From: a virus
IMG/VR virus record: IMGVR_UViG_3300037264_007554
Coordinates: 31,494-95,493 of that record
Reading direction: 5' to 3' (one strand)
Length of the DNA stretch: 64,000 bases
A program made the position numbers and the translations under genes. The notes beneath the pieces were generated by a model. That model was given only the letters and a program-made list of their open reading frames with translations. It did no database searches and had not been told where the DNA came from. This document shows positions 7,644 to 14,722 of this stretch, piece after piece (the stretch's first letter is position 1; the number at the start of each line of letters is the position of its first letter).

Positions 7644-9374
7644 TTACGCGGTTCTGAGACGCCGACGTGGCGCCGATCGGTATCCACTCTGCGACTTTTT
7701 TCCGCGGAACGCAAAATAGCCGATCGTTCCGAGACCGATCACGCCCACACCGGCGGCGATGTAGTGCCAGACCGGACGCTTCCCTTGTACTGCTTGCGTG
7801 GCTGCCTGCGCCTGTTCCACCTGCGCCGCAGCCGCCTGCGTCTCCTGCGTCGCCTGCGCGACTGCTTCTTTCGCTTGTGCTTCCTGTGCAGGTGTTGTCG
7901 CCTGCGCTGCAGCAGCCTGCGCTACAGCCTGCGCAGCCAGTGCCCGATCCATCTGTGCCTGTGCCGCTGCTTCCTGGGCCTTCGCCGCCGCTACCGCCTC
8001 CGCCTCCGCCCGTGCCTGCGCGGCCGCGGCCGCAGCCTGCTCTGCTGTGGGCAACTGCTCCGCGGGAACCGCCGGTGTCTGAGCAGGTGTCGTGGCCGTG
8101 GCCGCCACGATCTGATCGGGCTCCGGAGAAGGCTTCGGAACTTCCGTCACCTGTGTCGGAGTCTCACCACACTCTGCAATCCTTGCCGCGAGGTTGTTCG
8201 CAATACTTTCAGCCTTGGCCGACACCTGCGCGATCGAGTACCCGGGGCTCAGACCGGTGTGAGGTAGCTTGGAACAGGGCCCCACGTCACTCAACGCTCT
8301 GTTCACGGCCGCCGTCGTCTTCGGACCGTTGATCCCGTCAACGGGAACAGTCAGACCTGGATCTTTTGCGAGCAGTGCAAGCTGCCCGAGGCTCTGCTGG
8401 ATCTGTGTGATCGCTGCCGAGCGCGAAAGCCCAGGCTTCGGAGCTGCTGCCGGGAGCTTCGGCGGTTTCACACCGAGTTGTGCCAGATGTGCTTCGACGA
8501 TCTTCGCAATGCTCTCCGCATTCATCACGATGTCGGACTGGCTCAACATGCCCGTACGAAACTGCGAAGGCGCAGTCGCGATGCTCGCCAACGCTCTGTT
8601 GACGGCGGTCGCCGTCTTCGGTCCGATCAAGCCGTCGGCACCGATCTGCAAGACCTTGTCGCCGAGCTTTTTGCCGAGCGCTGCGATTGCCTGCTGCAAC
8701 CGCTGCACGGTCGGCGACTTGGTAGGCTTGGACGGAGCCGGAGCCACCGGCTTCGTCACTATCGAAGCCTTCGCATTGGCCTCGCTCGTGATCGAAGTGA
8801 CGATGTTCGGGTTCGTCAGATCCGCGGCCGTCACCTGACGCGAGTACACGCCATAAGACGACACGGCCTTGTTCACGGCCGCGACCGTCTTCGGACCGAC
8901 AGCACCATCGGCCGCAATCATCAAGGTCTTGTCCCCGATCTTGCTGCCGAGCGAACGCAACGCATTTTGCATCGCCTGCACCTGAGAGCGACTCGCGCCT
9001 GCGGCCGGTCTCTTCGGCGCGACGGCCGGTGCAGCGGCTCGCGGAGCCGTTGTCGTGAGCAACTGTTTCGACCCAGGAGCGCTCCGGCTCGCGGCAGCCG
9101 ATTCGATCGCGCTCGAAAGAGGAGCTGCATTTTGCGAGACGTTCAACGGCGTGAGTTTGCCGGTACGCAGACTGGCGGGCGCCGTCGTCACGTACTTCGT
9201 CATCGCGCGATTCACGGCCGCCGCGGTCGCGGGCCCTGTGATCCCGTCGGCGTTGACCGCGAGAGCGGTATCGTTGACTGCAAAACCGAGAAGCGCGAGA
9301 GCGCGTTGCAAACGCGCGACGGCTGGCGAAGAGGCAGCGCCGAAACCGTAACCCATGAAGTGCTGGGACAACAT
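7644..9374 (-). CDS. Large peptidoglycan-binding repeat protein with C-terminal membrane anchor
   Basis: A 576-residue protein probably anchored in a membrane with its repeats reaching the host wall. Four PG_binding_1-like repeats of roughly 90-100 residues each carry the signature (I/V)xxDGxxGPxTxxAVNxA, for example GADGLIGPKTATAVNRAL. Then comes a long Ala/Gln/Glu-rich coiled-coil-like stretch (about residues 425-530), a membrane segment (HYIAAGVGVIGLGTIGYFAF) and a basic tail RRRLRTA. The single-repeat protein at 51648-52181 looks like a short paralogue. The start follows GTAGGAAGAACG. Confidence 0.85.
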   Translation of the reverse strand: MLSQHFMGYGFGAASSPAVARLQRALALLGFAVNDTALAVNADGITGPATAAAVNRAMTKYVTTAPASLRTGKLTPLNVSQNAAPLSSAIESAAASRSAPGSKQLLTTTAPRAAAPAVAPKRPAAGASRSQVQAMQNALRSLGSKIGDKTLMIAADGAVGPKTVAAVNKAVSSYGVYSRQVTAADLTNPNIVTSITSEANAKASIVTKPVAPAPSKPTKSPTVQRLQQAIAALGKKLGDKVLQIGADGLIGPKTATAVNRALASIATAPSQFRTGMLSQSDIVMNAESIAKIVEAHLAQLGVKPPKLPAAAPKPGLSRSAAITQIQQSLGQLALLAKDPGLTVPVDGINGPKTTAAVNRALSDVGPCSKLPHTGLSPGYSIAQVSAKAESIANNLAARIAECGETPTQVTEVPKPSPEPDQIVAATATTPAQTPAVPAEQLPTAEQAAAAAAQARAEAEAVAAAKAQEAAAQAQMDRALAAQAVAQAAAAQATTPAQEAQAKEAVAQATQETQAAAAQVEQAQAATQAVQGKRPVWHYIAAGVGVIGLGTIGYFAFRGKKSQSGYRSAPRRRLRTA

Positions 9375-9391
9375 CGTTCTTCCTACGAGCC

Positions 9392-9424
9392 AGAGTACGA
9401 CAGGCCGGGGGAGCCGCGCAAATT
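9392..9424 (-). promoter_or_regulatory. Recurring phage promoter for the PG-binding repeat gene
   Basis: Minus strand: TAATTTGCGC, 18 bases, TACTCT, then a 17-base leader with AGGAAG before the ATG at 9374. The TAA is also the stop codon of gene 9423-9611. Confidence 0.65.
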
Positions 9425-9611
9425 AGGGCAGATTGGGTAGATTCGCAGGCAGGTAGCTACGGTTCACACGCACCTGCTTGATCTGGCCGCCTTGAATAGA
9501 AAGCGCGACTTCTGCGTGCGCACCCTCTTTCATCAGGCCGCCGACGAGCTTGCTGTAGAGCGCCCAGAACGTCGGCAGATCTAGTTTCGGATCAGACGCG
9601 AGATTCCCCAA
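9423..9611 (-). CDS. Small protein of unknown function
   Basis: A 62-residue protein (from a TTG at 9611), including LPTFWALYSKLVGGLMKEG and ending LPANLPNLP. The TTG is preferred because GGGAGGG lies 8 bases upstream; an ATG at 9656 would overlap the preceding gene by 75 bases. The stop TAA is part of the next promoter. No family is recognised. Confidence 0.5.
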   Translation of the reverse strand: MGNLASDPKLDLPTFWALYSKLVGGLMKEGAHAEVALSIQGGQIKQVRVNRSYLPANLPNLP

Positions 9612-9766
9612 ATTGTGAGCCCTCCCAGGAGCAGGCCGCCCAATACGGGAATCCATACCGGCGTCGACGATACAACCGCGCCCGAAAGCTGTCCACCCGG
9701 AATCGGGATGTCAAAAGAGCCGCCACCGGGGAGAAAAAGTCTTTTCGTGCCGCCCATGTTTTTCAT
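9581..9766 (-). CDS. Small single-pass membrane protein
   Basis: A 61-residue protein. A polar glycine-rich N-terminus precedes one hydrophobic segment (VWIPVLGGLLLGGLTIWGIS) and a short basic end. The ATG overlaps the stop of the transglutaminase-like gene as ATGA, so the two are translationally coupled. Confidence 0.65.
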   Translation of the reverse strand: MKNMGGTKRLFLPGGGSFDIPIPGGQLSGAVVSSTPVWIPVLGGLLLGGLTIWGISRLIRN

Positions 9767-10278
9767 TCCTTCGCCGCTGCGAAATCTTGGTACTTGGCCC
9801 GAGGAGGCTCGGCAGCGAACCGGCCGAGCCCGAGTGTGGTGTCGAGTGCAATCCAGCGCCTCGGCGCATGCTTCGGCACCCCCGCCATGCAGTAGATGTG
9901 ATCCCACGACGCGCCGGTGTTCGACGTGATCCGCCACTTCGCTTGAAAACCATTCTCCATCGCAAGCACAGCATTCAAAATTGACGCATCGTCACAATCA
10001 CCTCCGCCAAACTGCAACGTCCGCAGCGCCGACTGAAAAGTGTCCTTGAAAGTGATGTCGCCGGTGTACCGCACGTTCTTCGTGACGAACTCAAAGATCG
10101 ATCGCAGCTCACACACGTCGTCTCGGGCTGGACACTGGCGCGTCGCAAGCAGTCCGATCTGGCGCATTAACGGGTCGCGTAGTCCACCGTCCGCCAGCAT
10201 CACGAGCCTGCGCAAATGCTTCACGCGATCTTCGAGGCTTCTGCCTACCTCGTGAGCTTGCAGAGTCGGGTTCGACAC
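9763..10278 (-). CDS. Transglutaminase-like cysteine protein
   Basis: A 171-residue protein with the Cys-His-Asp layout of the transglutaminase-like superfamily: FGGGDCDDASIL (Cys), SWDHIYCMAG (His) and WIALDTTLG (Asp). Such proteins act as peptidases or crosslinkers, and in phages they occur among virion genes. The start is a GTG at 10278 placed 8 bases after a -10 box, again suggesting a leaderless message. It is coupled to the downstream membrane gene. Confidence 0.72.
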   Translation of the reverse strand: MSNPTLQAHEVGRSLEDRVKHLRRLVMLADGGLRDPLMRQIGLLATRQCPARDDVCELRSIFEFVTKNVRYTGDITFKDTFQSALRTLQFGGGDCDDASILNAVLAMENGFQAKWRITSNTGASWDHIYCMAGVPKHAPRRWIALDTTLGLGRFAAEPPRAKYQDFAAAKE

Positions 10279-10286
10279 GCCTCTGA

Positions 10287-10345
10287 GAATGCTCCGGCCG
10301 CCCCTACCCCGTCAAATTGCACCCGGCGGAAAAATTCCCTATGCT
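10287..10345. promoter_or_regulatory. Back-to-back promoter pair with abutting -35 boxes
   Basis: The core GTCAAATTGCAC (10311-10322) holds a minus -35 (TTGACG, 10315-10310) and a plus -35 (TTGCAC, 10317-10322) separated by one base. Plus: 17 bases, TATGCT, 6 bases, ATG at 10352. Minus: 17 bases, GCATTC, 8 bases, GTG at 10278. Confidence 0.68.
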
Positions 10346-10351
10346 GGCGGC

Positions 10352-11014
10352 ATGATCAGCACGGACGACCAATTCGGCATCAGCTTCAAGAAACTTGCCA
10401 AGGGTGTCGGCAAGGGCATCTCGAAAGGCGCCAGAGGCGTCGCGAAGGGAGCCAAAGCCGTCGGCACAGTCGCCGTGAGCGCAGCACTTCTGCCGTTCAA
10501 GCTCGCCATGCGGGCCGTCATCAAGCTCGCAATTCCTCTCGGACGCGCGCTCTGCATGGCACCGCCGCAGATTCTTTCTGTCGGCGCAGCCTCTGCGGGC
10601 GTCAGCATGAACGTCGTGCCGATGTTCTGCACGGCCCTCAATCTGAAGAACATGGGAGAGGTACGGCGACTGCTGCCACCGGTGCTCAAGATCGCCGTCA
10701 AGGTTGCAGCCACCGGCGCCGTTCCCGGCATCGGACCGGCTCTGAGCGCGATTCGAGTCGTGCCAGGGCTGAAGCTCATCCCCGGCTTGAAGTTCCTGGC
10801 CGGAGCAGATGCAAATGACGATCTCGCGATGGCCGAAATCAATGGTTTCGCGTACGCACTCTCCGGTGTGAGCGATGAAGAGTTGGCGGAGGCGGTCGAC
10901 GAAATGTCCGGATTCGGTGCCGCCACGCTCACCCCCAACGTCGGCTACGGTATCGGTATGGGAATCGGCGTCACGGCGCTCGCGGCCGGGCTGTTCTTGG
11001 CGTTCAAGGACTGA
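10352..11014 (+). CDS. Hydrophobic virion-type membrane protein
   Basis: A 220-residue protein. An amphipathic basic N-terminal repeat (FKKLAKGVGKGISKGARG) is followed by several long hydrophobic stretches between residues 40 and 160 and a final membrane segment near the C-terminus (GIGMGIGVTALAAGLFLAF). The start at 10352 is fixed by a -10 box 6 bases upstream. The lysine/glycine-rich amphipathic helix could disrupt or coat membranes. No family is recognised. Confidence 0.68.
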   Translation: MISTDDQFGISFKKLAKGVGKGISKGARGVAKGAKAVGTVAVSAALLPFKLAMRAVIKLAIPLGRALCMAPPQILSVGAASAGVSMNVVPMFCTALNLKNMGEVRRLLPPVLKIAVKVAATGAVPGIGPALSAIRVVPGLKLIPGLKFLAGADANDDLAMAEINGFAYALSGVSDEELAEAVDEMSGFGAATLTPNVGYGIGMGIGVTALAAGLFLAFKD

Positions 11015-11024
11015 TCTCCGCCCT

Positions 11025-11058
11025 AATTTGCTTTTCGTTTGCAATCGGTTTTAAGTAA
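11025..11058 (+). promoter_or_regulatory. Promoter of an abundant-type gene, with leader
   Basis: TAATTTGCTT, 17 bases, TTAAGT, then a leader of about 30 bases containing AAGGAAAG and GGGAG before the ATG at 11086. Confidence 0.65.
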
Positions 11059-11085
11059 GGAAAGAAAGGTTCGGGAGAAAAACAA

Positions 11086-11457
11086 ATGGCAACAGCAGCA
11101 ACCAAGCAATCCGCTTCCCAGAACAGCATCAAGTACGCTTTGTCGAGTACGGGTGCTGGGTCTCTCACGCAGACGACCCTGCTCGCAGACTGCGTGCCCG
11201 GGCCGCTCAAGTCCTTCCTTGCAGGATTGAACACGAATGCTCTCTGGGACGCTGGCTGGCCGGGGACCGCAGCGGCCGTCGCGAACGCGGGCAAACTGTC
11301 CGTCACCCTGACGCCGACGCTCTCCCCCGCCGCCGCCACCGCTGTCAATCCGAGTGCTTTCTTCTCCTCCATCACCAATCGGCACATCGACATCAATCAG
11401 GCGACCGAGGGCAACACCATCCTCGAACTCCGGTTCCACCCGACGCCCGAGCAGTAG
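11086..11457 (+). CDS. GPLK-family virion-type protein, probably highly expressed
   Basis: A 123-residue soluble protein, paralogue of 691-1035 and 11563-11949: IKYALSS, a GPLKSFLAGL motif, a central tryptophan, and a C-terminal strand ILELRFHPT. It has its own promoter, a real ribosome site and a strong terminator directly after the gene, which together suggest a high, independent dose as expected for a structural subunit. Fold and function are unknown. Confidence 0.75.
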   Translation: MATAATKQSASQNSIKYALSSTGAGSLTQTTLLADCVPGPLKSFLAGLNTNALWDAGWPGTAAAVANAGKLSVTLTPTLSPAAATAVNPSAFFSSITNRHIDINQATEGNTILELRFHPTPEQ

Positions 11458-11488
11458 GCGCGGTAGGCCAGAACGGCTGATACCGGAG

Positions 11489-11524
11489 ACCCCGTTCCCT
11501 TTCCAAAGGGGGCGGGGTTTTCGT
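11489..11524 (+). terminator. Rho-independent terminator
   Basis: CCCCG-TT-CCCTTT, loop CC, AAAGGG-GG-CGGGG followed by TTTT. It separates two GPLK-family genes; the next promoter begins immediately after it. Confidence 0.82.
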
Positions 11525-11556
11525 AATTTGACAGATCAATCCCACCGGATGAAAAT
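11524..11556 (+). promoter_or_regulatory. Recurring phage promoter, leaderless start
   Basis: TAATTTGACA, 17 bases, GAAAAT at 11551-11556, 6 bases, ATG at 11563. Confidence 0.7.
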
Positions 11557-11562
11557 ACGCTC

Positions 11563-11949
11563 ATGGCAACAGTACTCACGCTTCTTGCGAGATCCCAACA
11601 CTCCTTGAAGTACCTTGCCGCTGATGATGGCGGAGATGGCGGTCCCCTGCTCGGCAAGGTGACCCAGGCCCAAATGTTCATCGACGCAGCCCCCGGGCCG
11701 TTGAAGAAACTTCTCGGAAAGATCTTCTCCGCTGCGCGGTGGACAGACCTGATAGGAGACGTCAACGCCAGTCCGCCCACGCCGCCGCAGTTGTCGGTGT
11801 ACCTGACTGTGGACCCCGAGAGTGTGGTGGTTACCGCCGCAGCAGCCGGTCTCTTCAACGACGGCGCGGACAACATTCTCGGTGCGCATTCCGAGGCCAC
11901 AACACGAGCCATCGTCGAACTCCGATTCAATCACACCATCGACTTCTAG
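11563..11949 (+). CDS. GPLK-family virion-type protein
   Basis: A 128-residue protein related to 11086-11457 and 691-1035: LKYLAADD near residue 16, AAPGPLKKLLGKIF, a tryptophan, and the C-terminal strand AIVELRFNHTIDF. The last six residues nearly match the HTIDR end of the 691-1035 product. Tandem arrangement with 11086-11457 suggests local duplication. The mRNA is predicted to be leaderless. Confidence 0.75.
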   Translation: MATVLTLLARSQHSLKYLAADDGGDGGPLLGKVTQAQMFIDAAPGPLKKLLGKIFSAARWTDLIGDVNASPPTPPQLSVYLTVDPESVVVTAAAAGLFNDGADNILGAHSEATTRAIVELRFNHTIDF

Positions 11950-11961
11950 GACTCCTGACTT

Positions 11962-12477
11962 CTAGCCGCCGACAATTTCGGCCGCGAGTCTGTCCGGCAG
12001 CCAGAGCCCGAATGACCAGCGCTCGGTCAGAGCATCGACGCAGTGCCAAGAATCCGGGCCGGTTTTAAACAAGTTCGCGTGCCCGTTTTTATCCAGGATG
12101 ATTCCTTCAATCGTCTTGAAGTAGGAGCGGGCGTTCTCCGGCACTCGTACGACGTACGCGCGCCAGCCCGGCTTGTCTGAGTTGGTATGCCAACCCATGC
12201 CGCCGCCAGGCGGGTAGTAGTACATCCCGCGGGGAACAACACCTGGATAACAGGGATCCGACGAGTAGCTCGCGGTCAAACTGGCGCATACGGCGCATAC
12301 GTTAAGAGAGGCTGTGCACAGATCTGTTTTTTGCGGCCCGTTCGCGATGTCGACTACGAGCGCCGCACGATCTCGTTCTCGGTTATTCCAAACGTGCATC
12401 ACCGGTTGCACGATCAAGGATTGCCAAATCTGCATGAGCAGCGGATGCTGCTCAACAGGAACTTGCTGGACTTCCAT
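11962..12477 (-). CDS. 2OG-Fe(II) oxygenase-like protein
   Basis: A 171-residue protein from the ATG at 12477, overlapping the lectin stop as TGATG. The segment YYYPPGGGMGWHTNSDKPGW contains the first metal-binding histidine and a nearby acidic residue. A distal histidine and arginine follow in DSWHCVDALTERWSFGLW. This order matches phage iron/2-oxoglutarate oxygenases, but the first motif is H-T-N-S-D rather than a strict HxD, so activity is uncertain. Whether it modifies the adjacent lectin or another substrate cannot be told. Confidence 0.6.
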   Translation of the reverse strand: MEVQQVPVEQHPLLMQIWQSLIVQPVMHVWNNRERDRAALVVDIANGPQKTDLCTASLNVCAVCASLTASYSSDPCYPGVVPRGMYYYPPGGGMGWHTNSDKPGWRAYVVRVPENARSYFKTIEGIILDKNGHANLFKTGPDSWHCVDALTERWSFGLWLPDRLAAEIVGG

Positions 12478-13250
12478 CACGGTGCTTCGCAGATGGCGCC
12501 GAACGGTATGTAATCGCAGGGTTCATCAAACCATCCCGTATCGTAGTAGAGAATGCAGTCTTCACCGTTCGGATTGCTCTTCGTCAAGTTGTTCGGCTGC
12601 CCCGGTGCCCAACCAACGTGCGCTACCGTCGTACCGTCGAGCCACACATATGTACCTTCAACCGCCCGATCTGAGAGCCCGATCCAATACCAAGAGGTAA
12701 ATAGCTTGTGGCTGCGCAACCAGAGATCCTCGTCCATCGTCTCGATTTTTACGAGATGGTATCCAAGCGACAGGCACAACGCTTTTGATTCATCCCAAGA
12801 AATTCTGCTTTGAATGAACAGGTAGGCGTGGCCACCAAAGATGTTGTGTTGGCCGGGGCATCCGGCGCTGTCGTCTATCACACCGTTGCAGTCGTCATCC
12901 TTGCCGTTGCAGATTTCTGCCAAGGGGATACAAGCAGAAGTACCGGCCGCGCCTCCCGCTCCGGCCGTGCCTCCCGCGCCTCCCGCTCCGGCCGTGCCTC
13001 CCGCTCCGGCCGTGCCTCCCGCTCCGGCCGTGCCTCCCGCTCCGGCCGTGCCTCCCGCTCCGGCCGTGCCTCCCGCTCCGGCCGTGCCGCCCAGGCCCCC
13101 CGCGTCCGTCTCCTCGACCATCATCCGCCCGCGCACCACCCCGAAATCCGCCGACGCCTCGGCGTCTCCCTTCATGACCTCGCTCGGATCGACGCTATCC
13201 GCCCCGCACGCAGCCACAAGACAAAACAGAATCAAGCCAAGACAACGCAT
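12477..13250 (-). CDS. Secreted lipoprotein with Gly-rich repeats, MopE-type motif and C-type lectin domain
   Basis: A 257-residue protein. The ATG at 13250 follows AGGAGGGGTC. The N-terminus is a lipoprotein signal peptide (LGLILFCLVAACGADS) with lipidated Cys15. Next come TAGAGG-type repeats, then CNGKDDDCNGVIDD, a motif frequent in myxobacterial surface proteins. The rest is a C-type lectin fold with WIGLSD, the sugar-binding GQPNN motif, EDC, and a final ICE. It probably coats the infected cell surface and may bind carbohydrate, for instance in superinfection exclusion or altered adhesion. It looks acquired from a Myxococcota-like host. Confidence 0.85.
   Translation of the reverse strand: MRCLGLILFCLVAACGADSVDPSEVMKGDAEASADFGVVRGRMMVEETDAGGLGGTAGAGGTAGAGGTAGAGGTAGAGGTAGAGGTAGAGGAGGTAGAGGAAGTSACIPLAEICNGKDDDCNGVIDDSAGCPGQHNIFGGHAYLFIQSRISWDESKALCLSLGYHLVKIETMDEDLWLRSHKLFTSWYWIGLSDRAVEGTYVWLDGTTVAHVGWAPGQPNNLTKSNPNGEDCILYYDTGWFDEPCDYIPFGAICEAP
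12945..13095. repeat. 18-base coding tandem repeat in the lectin lipoprotein
   Basis: Near-identical copies of an 18-base unit (plus strand CGTGCCTCCCGCTCCGGC) encode the TAGAGG linker. Copy number probably varies by slippage. Confidence 0.8.
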
Positions 13251-13258
13251 GACCCCTC

Positions 13259-13801
13259 CTACTTTTTCTTGAAACACCCATCGCTCGCGTCGGTCCGGGC
13301 CCGCTTGCTGAAACGCCGGACCCACTTGCAGAACTTCTTGTCGAACCGCGACGGTGCCTTCACCGGTGACGCCGTATCCACACGGCCGCGACGCCCAGGC
13401 GCAGACCACTCGATGTAGACTTCACGCTGCCCCAGGTCTCCGGCCACCTGCTGCGCGAGTTCCTCGACGTTCTTGAAGAACGTCCCACGGCGCCTCTCAG
13501 GCTTTTCCCCGATCCAGATGATGTCGATCTTCATCGACGGCTCCCGCGTGCCTTTGTAAAGACCCTCGGCGCGAACGCCCGTCAAGCCGACGTTCGTCTC
13601 GCCGATCTGATCTGCTCGGCGCTCGAAGACAGCTCGGAACACCGAGCCCGGCTTGATCTTCTCGCCCTCTTTCCAGCCGCCGTAGCTCAACCCGGCCTTG
13701 CGGCCGATGCTGAGAGTGGCTTTCGTGCCCTCTCCGTAGCTGCTGTAGCCGCTGAGATGCTCCACGTACCCGCGCCAGCCTTGCCGTTGTTGCCGGTTCA
13801 T
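13259..13801 (-). CDS. Protein of unknown function with basic Cys-containing tail
   Basis: A 180-residue protein. The first 140 residues look like a globular alpha/beta domain (ATLSIGRKAGLSYGGWKEGE; MKIDIIWIGEKPERRRG; REVYIEW). The last 35 residues are very basic with two cysteines (KKFCKWVRRFSKRAR, then GCFKKK), like the tiny Cys/Lys/Arg-rich proteins of this genome. It starts inside the stop region of the HicA-like gene, so the two are coupled. Confidence 0.6.
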   Translation of the reverse strand: MNRQQRQGWRGYVEHLSGYSSYGEGTKATLSIGRKAGLSYGGWKEGEKIKPGSVFRAVFERRADQIGETNVGLTGVRAEGLYKGTREPSMKIDIIWIGEKPERRRGTFFKNVEELAQQVAGDLGQREVYIEWSAPGRRGRVDTASPVKAPSRFDKKFCKWVRRFSKRARTDASDGCFKKK

Positions 13802-14013
13802 TTTTGCGCCACGCTTTCGCTACAGTGTTGATCAGACCGCGTTCCCTGTCCACGAAGTAACCGCAGCACCGAGCGCTCGGCCCTGCGACCCATATCGCCC
13901 AGAGACACCGTCGCCATCCGGCCGCCCTTCTCCAGCAAGGTGTGCTTGCCGGTCTGGCGGATGATCGTCCAGCCTTCTCCGCGCAAACGACGAAGCGCTT
14001 CCTTCCCGTTCAC
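13798..14013 (-). CDS. HicA-like mRNA interferase-fold protein
   Basis: A 71-residue protein resembling HicA/YcfA toxins (dsRBD-like fold that cleaves mRNA): NGKEALRRLRGEGWTIIRQT, then GKHTLLEKGGRMATVSLGD. The catalytic histidine of HicA corresponds to the H in GKHTLL. The start is a GTG overlapping the previous stop as GTGA. No HicB-like antitoxin is evident next to it, so it may serve as an RNA-binding or shutoff protein rather than in a toxin-antitoxin pair. Confidence 0.68.
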   Translation of the reverse strand: MNGKEALRRLRGEGWTIIRQTGKHTLLEKGGRMATVSLGDMGRRAERSVLRLLRGQGTRSDQHCSESVAQK

Positions 14014-14231
14014 TTTTTCACCAGCACTTTCTGGAAGTAGACCGGGCCGCTCCAGTCCATCGCGATCCCTCGCTTCGCCTCCGAGACTCCCTTGGGCGTC
14101 AGCACTGACCCGGTGCCGACCGTCCAGCCGTCGCCGCCCTCGAAGACACCGACGTACAGAATTCTCCGGCCGTCGCGTGGCCACCACTTCGGGGCGCGCA
14201 CAGGGCGGAAGAACAGATGGTAGCGTCTCAT
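14010..14231 (-). CDS. Small protein of unknown function
   Basis: A 73-residue protein, basic and aromatic-rich at the start (MRRYHLFFRPVRAPKWWPRD), ending VYFQKVLVKK. The start overlaps the stop of 14228-14638 and its stop overlaps the HicA-like start, so three genes are translationally coupled. No family is recognised. Confidence 0.6.
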   Translation of the reverse strand: MRRYHLFFRPVRAPKWWPRDGRRILYVGVFEGGDGWTVGTGSVLTPKGVSEAKRGIAMDWSGPVYFQKVLVKK

Positions 14232-14638
14232 TCATCCTCCGGCCGCGGCTGGATGTACTCCGAAATTGCCGTCGCTGTGTTGTTGGCACGCTCCCGGGCC
14301 ACGTCTTCCGTGATGACCTGGCCAGCGCACGTCAGCAAAGACTTACAGATCATCTCCGCCACCGCGAGCACGGCCGCATGCTTCCGCCGGACTTCATTCC
14401 TCTCGTCGCGGAGCATACGCCTGGTGCATTCACTCACCGTCTCGGAATCGTACGCCTCCCAGTAGTCCCCCATGAGGTGAAAAACCGATGGCTCCCAGAT
14501 TTTTCCGTCGTCGGCCCGAACGATCATATTTCCGCCCAGGCCGAAGTCATCAATCCTCAGTGGTGAAGCAGAGGGGCTCGGTCTGATCAAGGCCCCCGGC
14601 ACCTCGCAAGTTTTCCAAAGTATCTCGTAGATGTTCAT
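14228..14638 (-). CDS. Protein of unknown function
   Basis: A 136-residue acidic protein. The N-terminal half is mixed, and the C-terminal half is helical with two cysteines (AEMICKSLLTCAGQVITED). It starts 84 bases after the 14723-15592 gene. That gap holds a short GC hairpin (CCAGGC, GAAA, GCCTGG) without a T-run. The ATG follows AAGGGAGACATC. Confidence 0.6.
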   Translation of the reverse strand: MNIYEILWKTCEVPGALIRPSPSASPLRIDDFGLGGNMIVRADDGKIWEPSVFHLMGDYWEAYDSETVSECTRRMLRDERNEVRRKHAAVLAVAEMICKSLLTCAGQVITEDVARERANNTATAISEYIQPRPEDE

Positions 14639-14722
14639 GATGTCTCCCTTCCGCAGTTGCGCGCGGTGCGGGTGTTGATCCCGCCCAGGCTTTCGCCTGG
14701 CCCACTGAGGCCGCGCTGCTCG

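Noticed and set aside
7798-8332. Plus-strand ORFs rich in Cys/Ala or Pro/Ser opposite the PG-binding protein
   Set aside because: They are antisense translations of Ala/Gln-rich repeats on the minus strand, with no ribosome site or promoter.
12810-13418. Plus-strand ORF with repeated SGRASR units
   Set aside because: Antisense of the TAGAGG repeat in the lectin lipoprotein.
14639-14722. tRNA-like or riboswitch element
   Set aside because: There is a short GAAA-capped hairpin, but no cloverleaf, TTC arm or T-run, so only an intergenic hairpin can be claimed.
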